Source: Lachnospiraceae bacterium (lineage in GTDB: Bacteria > Bacillota > Clostridia > Lachnospirales > Lachnospiraceae). Taken from it: a stretch of 51,882 nucleotides of DNA. Positions 1-9,099 of the stretch are shown here, in pieces (within the stretch, counting starts at the first letter, position 1; each line of letters begins with the position of its first letter). The notes beneath the pieces are model-generated. The model was not told where the DNA came from and ran no database searches. It was given only the letters and a program-made list of their open reading frames with translations. The translations under genes and the position numbers were made by a program. The stretch is from positions 1 to 51,882 of the forward strand of contig CAAEMT010000035.1 in NCBI GenBank assembly GCA_900757145.1, in the 5' to 3' direction.

Positions 1-1857
1 AGCAGCGCGGACCAGAGTATGGCCAAGATGCAGGCAGAAGGAAGCGCAGACCAGAGTATGGCCAAGATGCAGGCAGAAAAAGACGCCATGCAGGATATGT
101 CGGCGCTCGACATGGTGAAGATGATGTCTGCAGAACAGCGCATGCAGACAGTAGGTGCAATCGGTGAGAAGTTTCGCAAGATGCCGGATACGATGACGGC
201 TCAGTATGCGATTCAATTCGTCAAACAGGAATATGAAGCGCTCGGTGTGGATCTGGGAGAAATGCAGATTCGTTATCTGATGAAAACAGGAGGAGCAATG
301 CTTCTTCTGGCAATGATAGCGATGCTCGCATCTGTTGCAGTTACATTCTGCTCGGCCCGTGTGGCGGCTGCCGTCGCGCATGATCTGAGAAATGATGTAT
401 ATCGGAAAGTCATCGGCTTTACGAGTGAGGAGTTCAGTCATTTTTCGACCGCTTCGCTTATTACGAGAAGTACGAATGATATTCAGCAGATCCAGATGTT
501 CCTTGCTATGGGATTTCGTTTAATCCTGTATTCTCCGATCCTTGGACTTGGCGGTGTGCTGCGTGTATTGAAATCGGACGTCTCTATGAGCTGGATCATC
601 GGGCTTGCCATCGTACTGATCATGCTCGTGATAGCAGTGCTGTTTAAGGTGGCGATGCCGCGATTTACGAAATTACAGACGTTGATCGACCGGGTAAACC
701 TTGTGACAAGGGAAATCCTAAGCGGTATTATGGTAACGAGAGCGTTCAGTGCGGAGAAACATGAGGAGGAGCGTTTTGAAGATGCAAACAGAAGCCTGAT
801 GAAGACGAATCTGTTTGTCAATCGCTGTATGACATTTATGATGCCTATCATGATGCTGATCATGAACGGTGTGTCTGTGCTGATCATTTACAGCGGGGCA
901 CATGCGATCGACGGCGGTACGCTTCAGGTCGGAGATATGATGGCGTTTATCCAGTATGCAATGCAGATTATCATGTCTTTCCTGATGATCACGATGATGT
1001 CGATCATGATTCCGCGTGCGAATGTGGCAGGCAAACGTATTTATGAGGTGCTTAGTACAGAATCTACAATTAGAGATCCGGAAAGCCCGAAGGCGCCGCG
1101 GGAGGATGTGAAAGGTCTTGTAGAATTCGATCATGTATCTTTCTCTTATCCTGATGCAGACGAAAAGGTACTTGAGGAGATCTCTTTTAAGGCGGAGAAG
1201 GGGCAGACGGTTGCTTTTATCGGAAGTACAGGAAGTGGAAAGAGTACGCTTATTAATCTGATTCCAAGATTCTTTGATGTGACGGAAGGTGCCGTGCGCG
1301 TGGACGGAGTCGATGTGCGCGATATGAAGAAAGAGGATCTGTGTGCAAGGCTTGGCTATGTGCCGCAGAAGAGTATCCTGTTTTCCGGCACGATTGACTC
1401 TAATATTCGTTACGGAAGAACGGATGCAAGTGAAGAAGAAGTGAAAATTGCCGCACAGATTGCCCAGGCGTCTGATTTTATAGAGGAGAAGGACGAGCAA
1501 TATGCTTCTCCGATCGCACAGGGCGGTACGAATGTCTCAGGAGGTCAGAAGCAGAGACTCTCTATCGCGCGTGCGATTGCCAAAAATCCGGAGATACTTA
1601 TTTTCGACGATAGTTTTTCGGCGCTCGATTACAAAACGGATGTGGCTTTGCGCCGGGCGCTGAAAGAGAGTACGAAGGACATTACAACTCTGATTGTTGC
1701 ACAGAGAATCAGCACAATCCTCCATGCAGATCAGATCATTGTTCTCGATGAAGGCAAAATAGCAGGTAAGGGTACACATGAAGAGTTAATGAAAAACTGT
1801 GAGGTTTACCGACAGATTGCCACATCGCAGTTGTCAAAGGAGGAGTTGGCAGGATGA
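1..1857 (+). CDS. ABC exporter half-transporter with degenerate ATPase site (5' partial)
   Basis: This is one half of a type IV (exporter-fold) ABC transporter at the cell membrane, substrate unknown. The frame is open to base 1, so the true start and first membrane helix lie outside the window. What is visible is a Met/Glu-rich loop with 13-residue repeats, then membrane helices and an ATPase domain. That domain has Walker A GSTGSGKST (about residue 402 counted from base 19), signature NVSGGQKQR and Walker B ILIFDD. The residue after the Walker B aspartate is Asp rather than catalytic Glu. In heterodimeric exporters such as TM287/288 this marks the subunit carrying the non-hydrolysing site. 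It overlaps the next gene by ATGA, so the two are almost certainly translated together and form a heterodimer. Confidence 0.9.
   Translation, partial: SSADQSMAKMQAEGSADQSMAKMQAEKDAMQDMSALDMVKMMSAEQRMQTVGAIGEKFRKMPDTMTAQYAIQFVKQEYEALGVDLGEMQIRYLMKTGGAMLLLAMIAMLASVAVTFCSARVAAAVAHDLRNDVYRKVIGFTSEEFSHFSTASLITRSTNDIQQIQMFLAMGFRLILYSPILGLGGVLRVLKSDVSMSWIIGLAIVLIMLVIAVLFKVAMPRFTKLQTLIDRVNLVTREILSGIMVTRAFSAEKHEEERFEDANRSLMKTNLFVNRCMTFMMPIMMLIMNGVSVLIIYSGAHAIDGGTLQVGDMMAFIQYAMQIIMSFLMITMMSIMIPRANVAGKRIYEVLSTESTIRDPESPKAPREDVKGLVEFDHVSFSYPDADEKVLEEISFKAEKGQTVAFIGSTGSGKSTLINLIPRFFDVTEGAVRVDGVDVRDMKKEDLCARLGYVPQKSILFSGTIDSNIRYGRTDASEEEVKIAAQIAQASDFIEEKDEQYASPIAQGGTNVSGGQKQRLSIARAIAKNPEILIFDDSFSALDYKTDVALRRALKESTKDITTLIVAQRISTILHADQIIVLDEGKIAGKGTHEELMKNCEVYRQIATSQLSKEELAG
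4..78 (+). repeat. 39-bp in-frame tandem repeat in ABC exporter gene
   Basis: Two near-identical 39-bp units (4-42 and 43-78, the second slightly short) differ at one base early in the unit. Each encodes a 13-residue block with the motif SADQSMAKMQAE. The array probably continues left of the window edge. It lies in the loop preceding the first visible membrane helix. Confidence 0.85.
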
Positions 1858-3704
1858 GTGAGACAAGAAGAATGGCAGCACCGCGAGGACCACACGGACA
1901 CGGGCCGATGGGGATGGGCGGCGAAAAGGCAAAAGACTTTTCCGGCAGTATCAAGAAAATACTCCGATATATGAGTAAATATAAGGGTAGACTCATACTT
2001 GTGGCAATAGCGGCGATGGCCGGTACGATATTTAATATTGTGGGACCCAAAATTCTCGGTAAAGCGACGACCGAACTTTTTAACGGACTTGTTGCAAAGA
2101 TCGGCGGTACGGGAGGAATCGATTTCGGAAAGATCGGGCAGATCCTGCTGTTTGTTATGGGGCTATATTTTTGCAGTGCTGCGTTTACATTTATACAGGG
2201 CTTTATCATGAGCGGCATTTCAAATGACGTTACGTACAGCTTAAGACGTGATATTTCAAAAAAGATCAACCGTCTGCCATTAAAGTATTTTGAGAGCAGG
2301 ACGACAGGTGAGGTACTCTCCCGTGTGACAAATGATGTCGATACGATGCAGACAAGCCTGAATCAGAGTCTGACACAGCTTATTACATCTGTGACTACTC
2401 TGATAGGTGTATTTATTATGATGCTGAGCATCAACGTGTGGATGACACTCGCATCGCTTGTAATCCTGCCTGTTTCTATGGGAATTATCGCGTTTGTGAT
2501 GTCGCATTCGCAGAAGTTTTTCCGAGGACAGCAGCAGTATCTCGGCGAGGTGAATGGACAGATCGAAGAGATCTATGGCGGTCATCAGGTCGTGCGCGTC
2601 TTTAATAAAGAAAAAGACGTGGTTGAGGAATTTGAAAAAGTAAATAAGAAGTTGTATAATACAGCTTGGAAATCACAGTTTTTCTCAGGTATTATGATGC
2701 CGATCATGCAGTTTATCGGAAATCTAGGCTATGTGATGGTAGCGATCCTCGGAGGTTTTTTGGTGATCCGCAATGCAATCGAAGTCGGAGATATCCAGTC
2801 CTTCTTCCAGTATATCCGAAATTTTACACAGCCGATCCAGCAGATTGCACAGGTTACAAATATGCTCCAGTCTACAGCAGCAGCTTCTGAGCGTATCTTT
2901 GATTTTCTCGATGAGGAAGAAGAGGATCAGACAGCAGAGAATCCGGCTGATATTTCAGGGCTTAAAGGCAATGTAACGTTCGATCATGTAAAATTTGGTT
3001 ATAACCCGGAGCAAACGATCATCAAAGATTTTTCTGCTGATATTAAAGATGGACAGAAAATCGCAATTGTAGGACCGACCGGAGCAGGCAAGACAACGAT
3101 GGTCAAGCTGCTAATGCGTTTTTATGATGTCAATTCAGGAAGCATTCAGATAGACGGGCATGATGTCAGGGACTTCAATCGCGGTGACTTAAGAGAGATG
3201 TTCGGCATGGTATTGCAGGATACGTGGCTGTTCTCAGGTACGATTATGGAGAATATCAGGTATGGACGTCTTGATGCTACGGATGAGGAAGTCATCGCGG
3301 CGGCGAAGGCGGCGCACGTACACAAATTTATCATGCAGCAGCCGGGCGGTTATCAGATGGAGCTTAACGAGGAGACGAGCAATGTATCACAGGGACAGAA
3401 ACAGCTTTTGACAATTGCAAGAGCCATTCTTGCCGACAACAGGATACTGATTCTTGATGAGGCGACCTCTTCGGTCGATACGAGAACAGAGACGCGTATC
3501 CAGAAAGCAATGGATGCGCTGATGGAGGGCAGGACGAGTTTTGTGATCGCTCACAGGCTTTCGACTATCCGTGATGCAGACCTGATTTTAGTCATGAAGG
3601 ACGGCGACATTATAGAACAGGGAAACCATGAAGAACTAATGGCTGCCGGCGGATTTTATGCAGGTCTTTATAACAGCCAGTTTGAAAGGACAGAGGCGAT
3701 TTGA
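1854..3704 (+). CDS. ABC exporter half-transporter, catalytic partner
   Basis: This is the second subunit of the exporter, 616 residues. It has a Met/Gly-rich N-terminus, six membrane helices in the first 330 residues and a complete ATPase domain. Walker A is GPTGAGKTT and Walker B ILILDEATSSVDT, with the catalytic Glu present. Its signature is NVSQGQ instead of SGGQ. Read with the upstream partner, the pattern is complementary: one composite site pairs intact Walker motifs with an intact signature, the other pairs Asp-for-Glu with SQGQ. This is known from heterodimeric multidrug exporters. The start overlaps the upstream stop (ATGA). Substrate cannot be told; drug or lipid export is typical of the family. 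Confidence 0.93.
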   Translation: MSETRRMAAPRGPHGHGPMGMGGEKAKDFSGSIKKILRYMSKYKGRLILVAIAAMAGTIFNIVGPKILGKATTELFNGLVAKIGGTGGIDFGKIGQILLFVMGLYFCSAAFTFIQGFIMSGISNDVTYSLRRDISKKINRLPLKYFESRTTGEVLSRVTNDVDTMQTSLNQSLTQLITSVTTLIGVFIMMLSINVWMTLASLVILPVSMGIIAFVMSHSQKFFRGQQQYLGEVNGQIEEIYGGHQVVRVFNKEKDVVEEFEKVNKKLYNTAWKSQFFSGIMMPIMQFIGNLGYVMVAILGGFLVIRNAIEVGDIQSFFQYIRNFTQPIQQIAQVTNMLQSTAAASERIFDFLDEEEEDQTAENPADISGLKGNVTFDHVKFGYNPEQTIIKDFSADIKDGQKIAIVGPTGAGKTTMVKLLMRFYDVNSGSIQIDGHDVRDFNRGDLREMFGMVLQDTWLFSGTIMENIRYGRLDATDEEVIAAAKAAHVHKFIMQQPGGYQMELNEETSNVSQGQKQLLTIARAILADNRILILDEATSSVDTRTETRIQKAMDALMEGRTSFVIAHRLSTIRDADLILVMKDGDIIEQGNHEELMAAGGFYAGLYNSQFERTEAI

Positions 3705-3705
3705 G

Positions 3706-4311
3706 ATGAAATACAATATTATTGCGATTGAGAGACAGTATGCATCAGGCGGAAATGAAATAGGAGAGCGCACAGCAGAAATCCTGGATATTCCGTGTTA
3801 TGGACAGGAAGTATTAAATCGTGCGGCCGAGCTGATGCACACATCACCGGAGTGCCTTCTCCACCTTGAAGAGACGACATCCAACAGCCTTCTCTATTCA
3901 ATTGGAATGGCGGCGAAAGTTATGAAAGGTGAGCGTGACGGCCTCTCAGAAGAGGGGGCGCTCTATGTCACAGAAGAGCGGGTAATCAAAGAAATGGCAA
4001 TGAACGGACCGTGTGTGATCGTGGGTAGATGTGCCGGATGGATTCTGCGGGAACGGGAAGATGTGCTGCGTGTATTTATTCATGCAGACCGCGAATTTCG
4101 CAAAAAGCGTGCAGTGGAAGTTTACGGGATACCGAAAAGTAATGTGGAAAATGTTTTGAAACGCTTTGACAGACGACGTGCAAATTTTTATCATGCGAAT
4201 ACTTGTATGAGCTGGGATGATAAGAAAGGGTATCATCTTGTACTTGACAGCTCCCACCTTGGTATCGCCCAGTGTGCGGAGATTATCAGAAGAACGGCGC
4301 AGGGCATATAA
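3706..4311 (+). CDS. Cytidylate kinase-like family protein
   Basis: The protein has 201 residues. The ATG at 3706 is chosen over an in-frame ATG at 3658 because it follows an AGAGG ribosome site and starts one base after the exporter stop. The N-terminus IIAIERQYASGGNEIGERTA is the family's modified phosphate-binding loop. Residues further on (VIVGRCAGWIL; FIHADREFRKKRA) match the AAA-fold nucleoside-monophosphate-kinase-like family common in Clostridia. The true substrate of this family is not established, and it may not be a canonical CMP kinase. It is probably co-transcribed with the ABC exporter. Confidence 0.82.
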   Translation: MKYNIIAIERQYASGGNEIGERTAEILDIPCYGQEVLNRAAELMHTSPECLLHLEETTSNSLLYSIGMAAKVMKGERDGLSEEGALYVTEERVIKEMAMNGPCVIVGRCAGWILREREDVLRVFIHADREFRKKRAVEVYGIPKSNVENVLKRFDRRRANFYHANTCMSWDDKKGYHLVLDSSHLGIAQCAEIIRRTAQGI

Positions 4312-4345
4312 GAATGATAACGATGAAGGTTCCTCTGTTTTTTCT

Positions 4346-4393
4346 TAAGATAATCTTAGATTGATTGAAAAGAAAAAAACCGTATGATATGAT
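4346..4393 (+). promoter_or_regulatory. Sigma-A promoter with adjacent 13-bp palindrome
   Basis: The -35 is TTGAAA (4365-4370) and the -10 is TATGAT (4388-4393) with 17 bp between. An overlapping variant, TTGATT (4361-4366) with TATGAT (4383-4388), also exists. Just upstream, 4346-4358 is a perfect odd palindrome (TAAGAT-A-ATCTTA), a possible regulator site. It drives the secreted protein gene at 4437. Confidence 0.6.
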
Positions 4394-4436
4394 GAAGCTA
4401 TCTTGCGTTACATTATGTTTCAGGAGGAGGAACAAT

Positions 4437-6128
4437 ATGCATAAATTCAGAACATTTTTTGCAAAAGCAGGAGCTTCTGCCCTTGCTGTATCTATGGTTT
4501 TTCAGTCAACGGTGTTTGCCTCTCCAATGGAAGAGCTTACGGCGATCATCGAAGCACAGAATGAGGCGCAAAAACAGCATAAGTCGATGCTTGAAGAGTT
4601 TCTCGGCACGGAACTTGGCGCGGCAATGAAGGAAAACGGCTTCTCTGTACAGGTCAGAGGAAATCTGACAGAAGATACGATCAGGCTGATGGACGCAGAG
4701 GAAATACTTAGTGAGGACAGCCATATTTCCTTTGGTTTCCGCAATGATCCGAAGCAGCGCAAATGGCTTCTTGAGGCAGGCGGCGGGCAGACGCAGGAAC
4801 CGCTTCTGAATATGAGCCTTTATGGAGATGAGAACCGTCTGGCGCTTTCACTTCCGCAGTTTTATAAAGGATCTCTGTCTTTGCATGCAGGCAATCTCGC
4901 AGAGCAGTATAAAGGTTCCGCGATCGCACAGATCATGAGCGTTGAAGATGAAGAGATGCAGCTTCCTGATATCAATATGAACTTTTACCCGTCAGACGGA
5001 GTGGAGCTTCTTACCGGAGCACTTAGCGGATGGCAAGAAGAGACGGTGACAAATATGCAGGAGCTCGGCAGCAAAGCAGCCGTAGAAAAGGCAGAAGAGG
5101 GGGATACCTCTGTCTATACAGTGACGGTGGACACAGAGCATATCGTAGAATTTTATCAGGCATATATGGCTTCCTATCTGTCTCTGCTTTCTGACTTCGG
5201 AGTGACAGGGCTGCCTGAGATGGAGACATTTGAATCTGAGATGGAGTCTTCCTGGGATGAGATGCTGGCTTCTATGGAGCAGACATTTGGTGAATCTTTT
5301 TCTGTAGATGTTCTTGTGAAGGACGATCTCGTATCAGGTTATCGTTTTGAGACTACGATGCCGATTGAAAGCGATGAGTACGAGACAGAGTATACACAGG
5401 AGATAGTGGATACTCTTGACGCGGCAGAAAGCGCAGAGGACGCGGCAGAGACAGAAGAAGAGAGTGCAGAGATTACAGAGGAATTAGAAGAAGCTAACGT
5501 AGCGTTTGACTTTACTTTTACAGATCCGTCGGATATCGGCAAGGGATATACATGCAAGTGTACCGTAACAACTGATGAGGATAAGGTAGATATGCTGTTT
5601 GATCTGGCTTCTGATACGGACGGCTCTATAGAAAAGTATACAGGAACGTATGATGTTACGGTGGCGGATGCAGGCACAGAAGCGTTGATGTCTATGCCGT
5701 TTGAGCTGACCTTTAACAGTGAGACAGGGGACTTGGATGGAAACATGGAGATCAATGCAGATGGTGAGTCTATTCTGATGAAGCTTGACAGTACCTTTAA
5801 TCAGGTAGAAAAAGATAAAGGTTTTGTATGGACAGTAGACGAAATGTCTATGTCTTATATGGATGAGAGTTTCGGTATAAAGGGCGAAGTAGCAGTATCA
5901 GCAGATTCAGGTGAATTTGAAGCTCCGCAGGAAGAAAGAGTGCTCTTTGATCTGACACAGGGAGAGCTGATTGACTTAATGAATGAAGTGATGACAAATG
6001 CAAATACATGGATGGCACAGTTTGCGCCGGAAGATTTTGCAGAGGATTCCGTAGATGATGCGTATACAGAAGATACAGGTGCGGATGAAGTGATGACAGA
6101 GATGGAAACATCAGCAGATAATCTGTAA
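4437..6128 (+). CDS. Secreted acidic protein of unknown function
   Basis: The family is not recognised. The product has 563 residues. The ATG at 4437 follows a strong AGGAGGAGG site; an in-frame ATG at 4365 lies inside the promoter and is rejected. The N-terminus has a basic start, hydrophobic core and a likely signal peptidase I site after STVFAS, with no lipobox Cys, so export without lipid anchoring is inferred. The mature protein is strongly acidic. A Glu/Ala-rich linker lies near the middle (AAESAEDAAETEEESAEITE) and the predicted strands are Thr/Asp-rich. The C-terminus is again acidic, with no LPXTG or membrane anchor. The gene is monocistronic, with its own promoter and a terminator at 6165. 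Confidence 0.75.
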   Translation: MHKFRTFFAKAGASALAVSMVFQSTVFASPMEELTAIIEAQNEAQKQHKSMLEEFLGTELGAAMKENGFSVQVRGNLTEDTIRLMDAEEILSEDSHISFGFRNDPKQRKWLLEAGGGQTQEPLLNMSLYGDENRLALSLPQFYKGSLSLHAGNLAEQYKGSAIAQIMSVEDEEMQLPDINMNFYPSDGVELLTGALSGWQEETVTNMQELGSKAAVEKAEEGDTSVYTVTVDTEHIVEFYQAYMASYLSLLSDFGVTGLPEMETFESEMESSWDEMLASMEQTFGESFSVDVLVKDDLVSGYRFETTMPIESDEYETEYTQEIVDTLDAAESAEDAAETEEESAEITEELEEANVAFDFTFTDPSDIGKGYTCKCTVTTDEDKVDMLFDLASDTDGSIEKYTGTYDVTVADAGTEALMSMPFELTFNSETGDLDGNMEINADGESILMKLDSTFNQVEKDKGFVWTVDEMSMSYMDESFGIKGEVAVSADSGEFEAPQEERVLFDLTQGELIDLMNEVMTNANTWMAQFAPEDFAEDSVDDAYTEDTGADEVMTEMETSADNL

Positions 6129-6164
6129 AGACGAAACCTTTAAGATTCGAAGAAAGTATGTTTT

Positions 6165-6210
6165 GAACGGACGGCATGGCTCTTTGATGGAGCTATGCCG
6201 TTCATTTTTT
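6165..6210 (+). terminator. Rho-independent terminator
   Basis: Stem CGGCATGGCTC (6172-6182) pairs with GAGCTATGCCG (6190-6200) through one G-T wobble. The loop is seven bases and is followed by TTCATTTTTT. It ends the gene at 4437. Confidence 0.85.
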
Positions 6211-6268
6211 ATGCCATAGGAAAGAACTTGTGACACTGACGCATGCAGGTTCTTTTGCAAGTATACTG

Positions 6269-8884
6269 TTACTGGCTGATCTTTTCTAATTCCTCCAGCA
6301 GATCGTTAAGGGAGCTTGTATCGGGAGTGGGCGGCGGTGCAGTATCCGATTGTGGGGATGTTTCGGTCACGTTTTCCGTTTCGGCGGTTGTTTCCGATCC
6401 CATTTGTGTTTCAGAGGTCGTTTCTGATTCTGTTTGCGTTTCGGTGGTTGTTTCCGATTCTGTCAGTGTTCCTATCTGTGTTTCTGCATTCGTATCTTCA
6501 GTCAGCTCTTCAAAAATATCAGGATAAATGATGATTGGCTCTGTCTGGGATACTTTTTCGTGGAGCACACACTCGCGTCTGGGCTGTGTGCCTTTTACAA
6601 AGTATTCCTGATACGTTTCGGGGCAGACGCCAGGGCTCGCAGGTTTGTGCGATTCGGTGCAGAGCGTTACAGAGACGATGGAATCAGGTTGTATAAATTC
6701 TTTTTTCGGTAGATTTTCGTGAATTCTGTTCATAACGGCAGACCAGAGCAGCTTGCTGTAGGAATGACCGGAGGACTCAGATGGGAGCATTTGATTGTTG
6801 TCATAGCCGCCCCAGACGCTGCATGTATAATATGGAGTATATCCCACAAACCAAATATCCCTGTAATCAGACGTCGTTCCGGTTTTTCCGGAGACGCTGT
6901 GTCCGGCAGCTGAGATACTGCCGTATGCTGTGCCGGAGGGGGAGGATACGACATCCTTCATGGCATCTGTCAGCAAAAAGGCTGTCTCTTTTGTGGTGGC
7001 CTGATGCGTTTCCTGATGCGCCGCATCGAGCAGGATATTGCCGTGGCGGTCCGTTACTTTCGTAAAAAACAGAGGTTCTTTGTATATTCCCGCATTTGCT
7101 ATAGATGCGTATGCTGCGCATAGTTCAAGATTTGTTACGCCCTGTGTAATGCCGCCGAGTGCGAGCGGCTGGATAATATCAGAGGAGTGTCCATCCGATG
7201 TTTGATAGGATTCGTGCAGTGTGGATATTCCGAACCTTTCTCCGTATTCAAATCCAATCTGCGGGGATATTTTTGTAATACATTTTACGGCGATGACATT
7301 GATGGAGCGGGCGATCGCCTCGCGTATGGTAGCGGTGCCGGAATAGTCTGTAATATCCCAGTTGCTTACAGGCGTACCGTCACTGTATTCGTATTTGCCG
7401 TTTTTGTATGTGGTTGCCAGTGTCTGGCCGAAAGCATCGATCGCCGGGGCGTATGCCGTAAGGATCTTAAAGGTGGAGCCTGGCTGTCTCATCGTTTTGG
7501 TTGCGCGGTTTAGGGTAAGGCTTGCGGATTTTTTGCCGCGGCCGCCGACGATCGCGCGGACGTATCCCGTATCCTGGTCAATGAGGACAAGGGAAGCTTG
7601 AGGCTGGGGAGAAAGCGTAAGACGTTCTCCCAGAACCTGCACTTTGGCAGGTTCTTTTTCCTCTGTGTTTTGTGCGTTTTCTGCCAAAATATGCGCCCGA
7701 AACGCATCGGCATATTGCTGTGCTTCTTCCTGTGAAGCACAGAGCAGATCAAAGGAGGGATTTTGTTCCTGCCTGATATAGCTGCGCAGTGTTTCGGAAC
7801 TATAATGCGTCACAAGCCCGGTTTCATCTGAAACACTCAGAGCATAATCTACACCATAGAGGATACCTTCCGGAAAATTTGCCGGATTTTCAAATTCTTC
7901 ATCGCAGATTTTCTGAACCGCGCTGTCCTGCGCAGAGAAAATGCGGAGTCCCCCACTGTAGATCGCCCGGTATGCCTGATCAAAGGAGCACCCTGTTTCT
8001 TGCTGCAAAGTTTCTGCCACCTGATCGATCAGAGCATCCTCATAATAGGAGAATACGGTTTCTTCTGTATACGTTTCATCGAAGGCTTGAATGCGTGCAT
8101 AAACATCATCCTGTAAAGCCTTATCCTTTTCAGACTTTGAAATATAGCCCTGTTCCTCCATATATGCAAGGACAGTCTGCTGGCGTTTTCTGTTTTCCTC
8201 GGCGTTTGTGATCGGATCGTAGCGGCTTGGGTTTTGCGGAATAGCGGCAAGTACGGCACATTCTGCCAGTGTGAGATCGCAAGCATCTTTTCCGTAATAT
8301 CTTTTGGAAGCCGCCTGTACTCCGTAGCAGCCTGAGCCGAGATTGATCGTATTGAGATAATCTTCTAAGATTTTTTCTTTAGAAACACGGTTTTCAAGCT
8401 TCAGCGCAAGATACTGTTCCTGTACCTTGCGGGAAAAACGGTCTTTAAACGAATTTTCCTGCGTCCAGTCTGTAAACACATTGTTTTTAATGAGCTGCTG
8501 CGTGATCGTGCTTGCTCCTTCAGAAAATGATCCGCTTGAAATTCCGTTCCAAAAAGCGCGTGCGATGCCGCGCAGGTCTATGCCTCCGTGAGAGTAGAAA
8601 CGTTCATCTTCTATGGCAACGATCGCATGCTGCATATTTTTCGGAATATCCTGGAGCGTTATGATGTCGCGGTTTGTAGAGGCCCATGTCAGTTTCCGAA
8701 GATAATTTCCTTCCTGATCGCAGATATACGTAGCCGATTCAGTAGGTGAGACTGTAATATTGTCAATATCCGGAGCAGCGGCGATCAGCCGCCATATGAT
8801 ACCGATAAAGAGAAAAAAGGCGGCAAGCAGGGCGGCGCCGCTAAGTATCAGAATCCGTCTCCACTGATGTGATTTTATTTTCAT
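6269..8884 (-). CDS. Class A penicillin-binding protein (PBP1A-type)
   Basis: A bifunctional peptidoglycan synthase of 871 residues. The start at 8884 has AAAGGAGT nine bases upstream; an ATG 24 bases earlier has none. Order of features: short cytoplasmic stretch, membrane helix (about 11-35), glycosyltransferase GT51 domain with catalytic Glu92 in EDERFYSHGG and STITQQLIKN at 125-134, then the transpeptidase. The transpeptidase has nucleophile Ser470 in STFK, SIN motif and KTGTT. The last 80 residues are a Thr/Glu/Ser-rich tail with repeated TET/SETT blocks, likely extended in the wall. It converges on the secreted protein gene. The tail is low-complexity and may vary in length between strains. 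Confidence 0.95.
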   Translation of the reverse strand: MKIKSHQWRRILILSGAALLAAFFLFIGIIWRLIAAAPDIDNITVSPTESATYICDQEGNYLRKLTWASTNRDIITLQDIPKNMQHAIVAIEDERFYSHGGIDLRGIARAFWNGISSGSFSEGASTITQQLIKNNVFTDWTQENSFKDRFSRKVQEQYLALKLENRVSKEKILEDYLNTINLGSGCYGVQAASKRYYGKDACDLTLAECAVLAAIPQNPSRYDPITNAEENRKRQQTVLAYMEEQGYISKSEKDKALQDDVYARIQAFDETYTEETVFSYYEDALIDQVAETLQQETGCSFDQAYRAIYSGGLRIFSAQDSAVQKICDEEFENPANFPEGILYGVDYALSVSDETGLVTHYSSETLRSYIRQEQNPSFDLLCASQEEAQQYADAFRAHILAENAQNTEEKEPAKVQVLGERLTLSPQPQASLVLIDQDTGYVRAIVGGRGKKSASLTLNRATKTMRQPGSTFKILTAYAPAIDAFGQTLATTYKNGKYEYSDGTPVSNWDITDYSGTATIREAIARSINVIAVKCITKISPQIGFEYGERFGISTLHESYQTSDGHSSDIIQPLALGGITQGVTNLELCAAYASIANAGIYKEPLFFTKVTDRHGNILLDAAHQETHQATTKETAFLLTDAMKDVVSSPSGTAYGSISAAGHSVSGKTGTTSDYRDIWFVGYTPYYTCSVWGGYDNNQMLPSESSGHSYSKLLWSAVMNRIHENLPKKEFIQPDSIVSVTLCTESHKPASPGVCPETYQEYFVKGTQPRRECVLHEKVSQTEPIIIYPDIFEELTEDTNAETQIGTLTESETTTETQTESETTSETQMGSETTAETENVTETSPQSDTAPPPTPDTSSLNDLLEELEKISQ

Positions 8885-8933
8885 AAGAGTCACTCCTTTA
8901 TTTACCATCGTGCATCTGCTGCATACTGTTAAA

Positions 8934-8939
8934 ATTATA
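8934..8939 (-). promoter_or_regulatory. -10 element of the penicillin-binding protein gene
   Basis: On the minus strand this reads TATAAT, 50 bases upstream of the start codon. No good -35 is seen at 16-18 bp, so the call rests on the -10 alone. Confidence 0.4.
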
Positions 8940-8983
8940 CCTCTTTTCTCAGTATCTCAGATTTTTGCCTTCTTATTCCGCTC

Positions 8984-9012
8984 TTGTAAAACATCGGCTT
9001 TTTTGGTACTAT
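8984..9012 (+). promoter_or_regulatory. Promoter of the yigZ-murI-DUF1934 cluster
   Basis: TTGTAA (8984-8989) and TACTAT (9007-9012) are separated by 17 bp, about 88 bases before the yigZ-like start codon. Confidence 0.5.
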
Positions 9013-9099
9013 AGGAAAAGTAAAAGTGGTTGAAAGATCACTTGATAAGGTAAAAAATGCGTGCAGTAATCTGCATTTGTATGGGGAAAGATATCGTAT

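Noticed and set aside
718..1500. 260-codon frame opposite the ABC exporter
   Set aside because: Composition (Arg/His-rich) is that of an antisense shadow; the exporter motifs on the plus strand are unambiguous.
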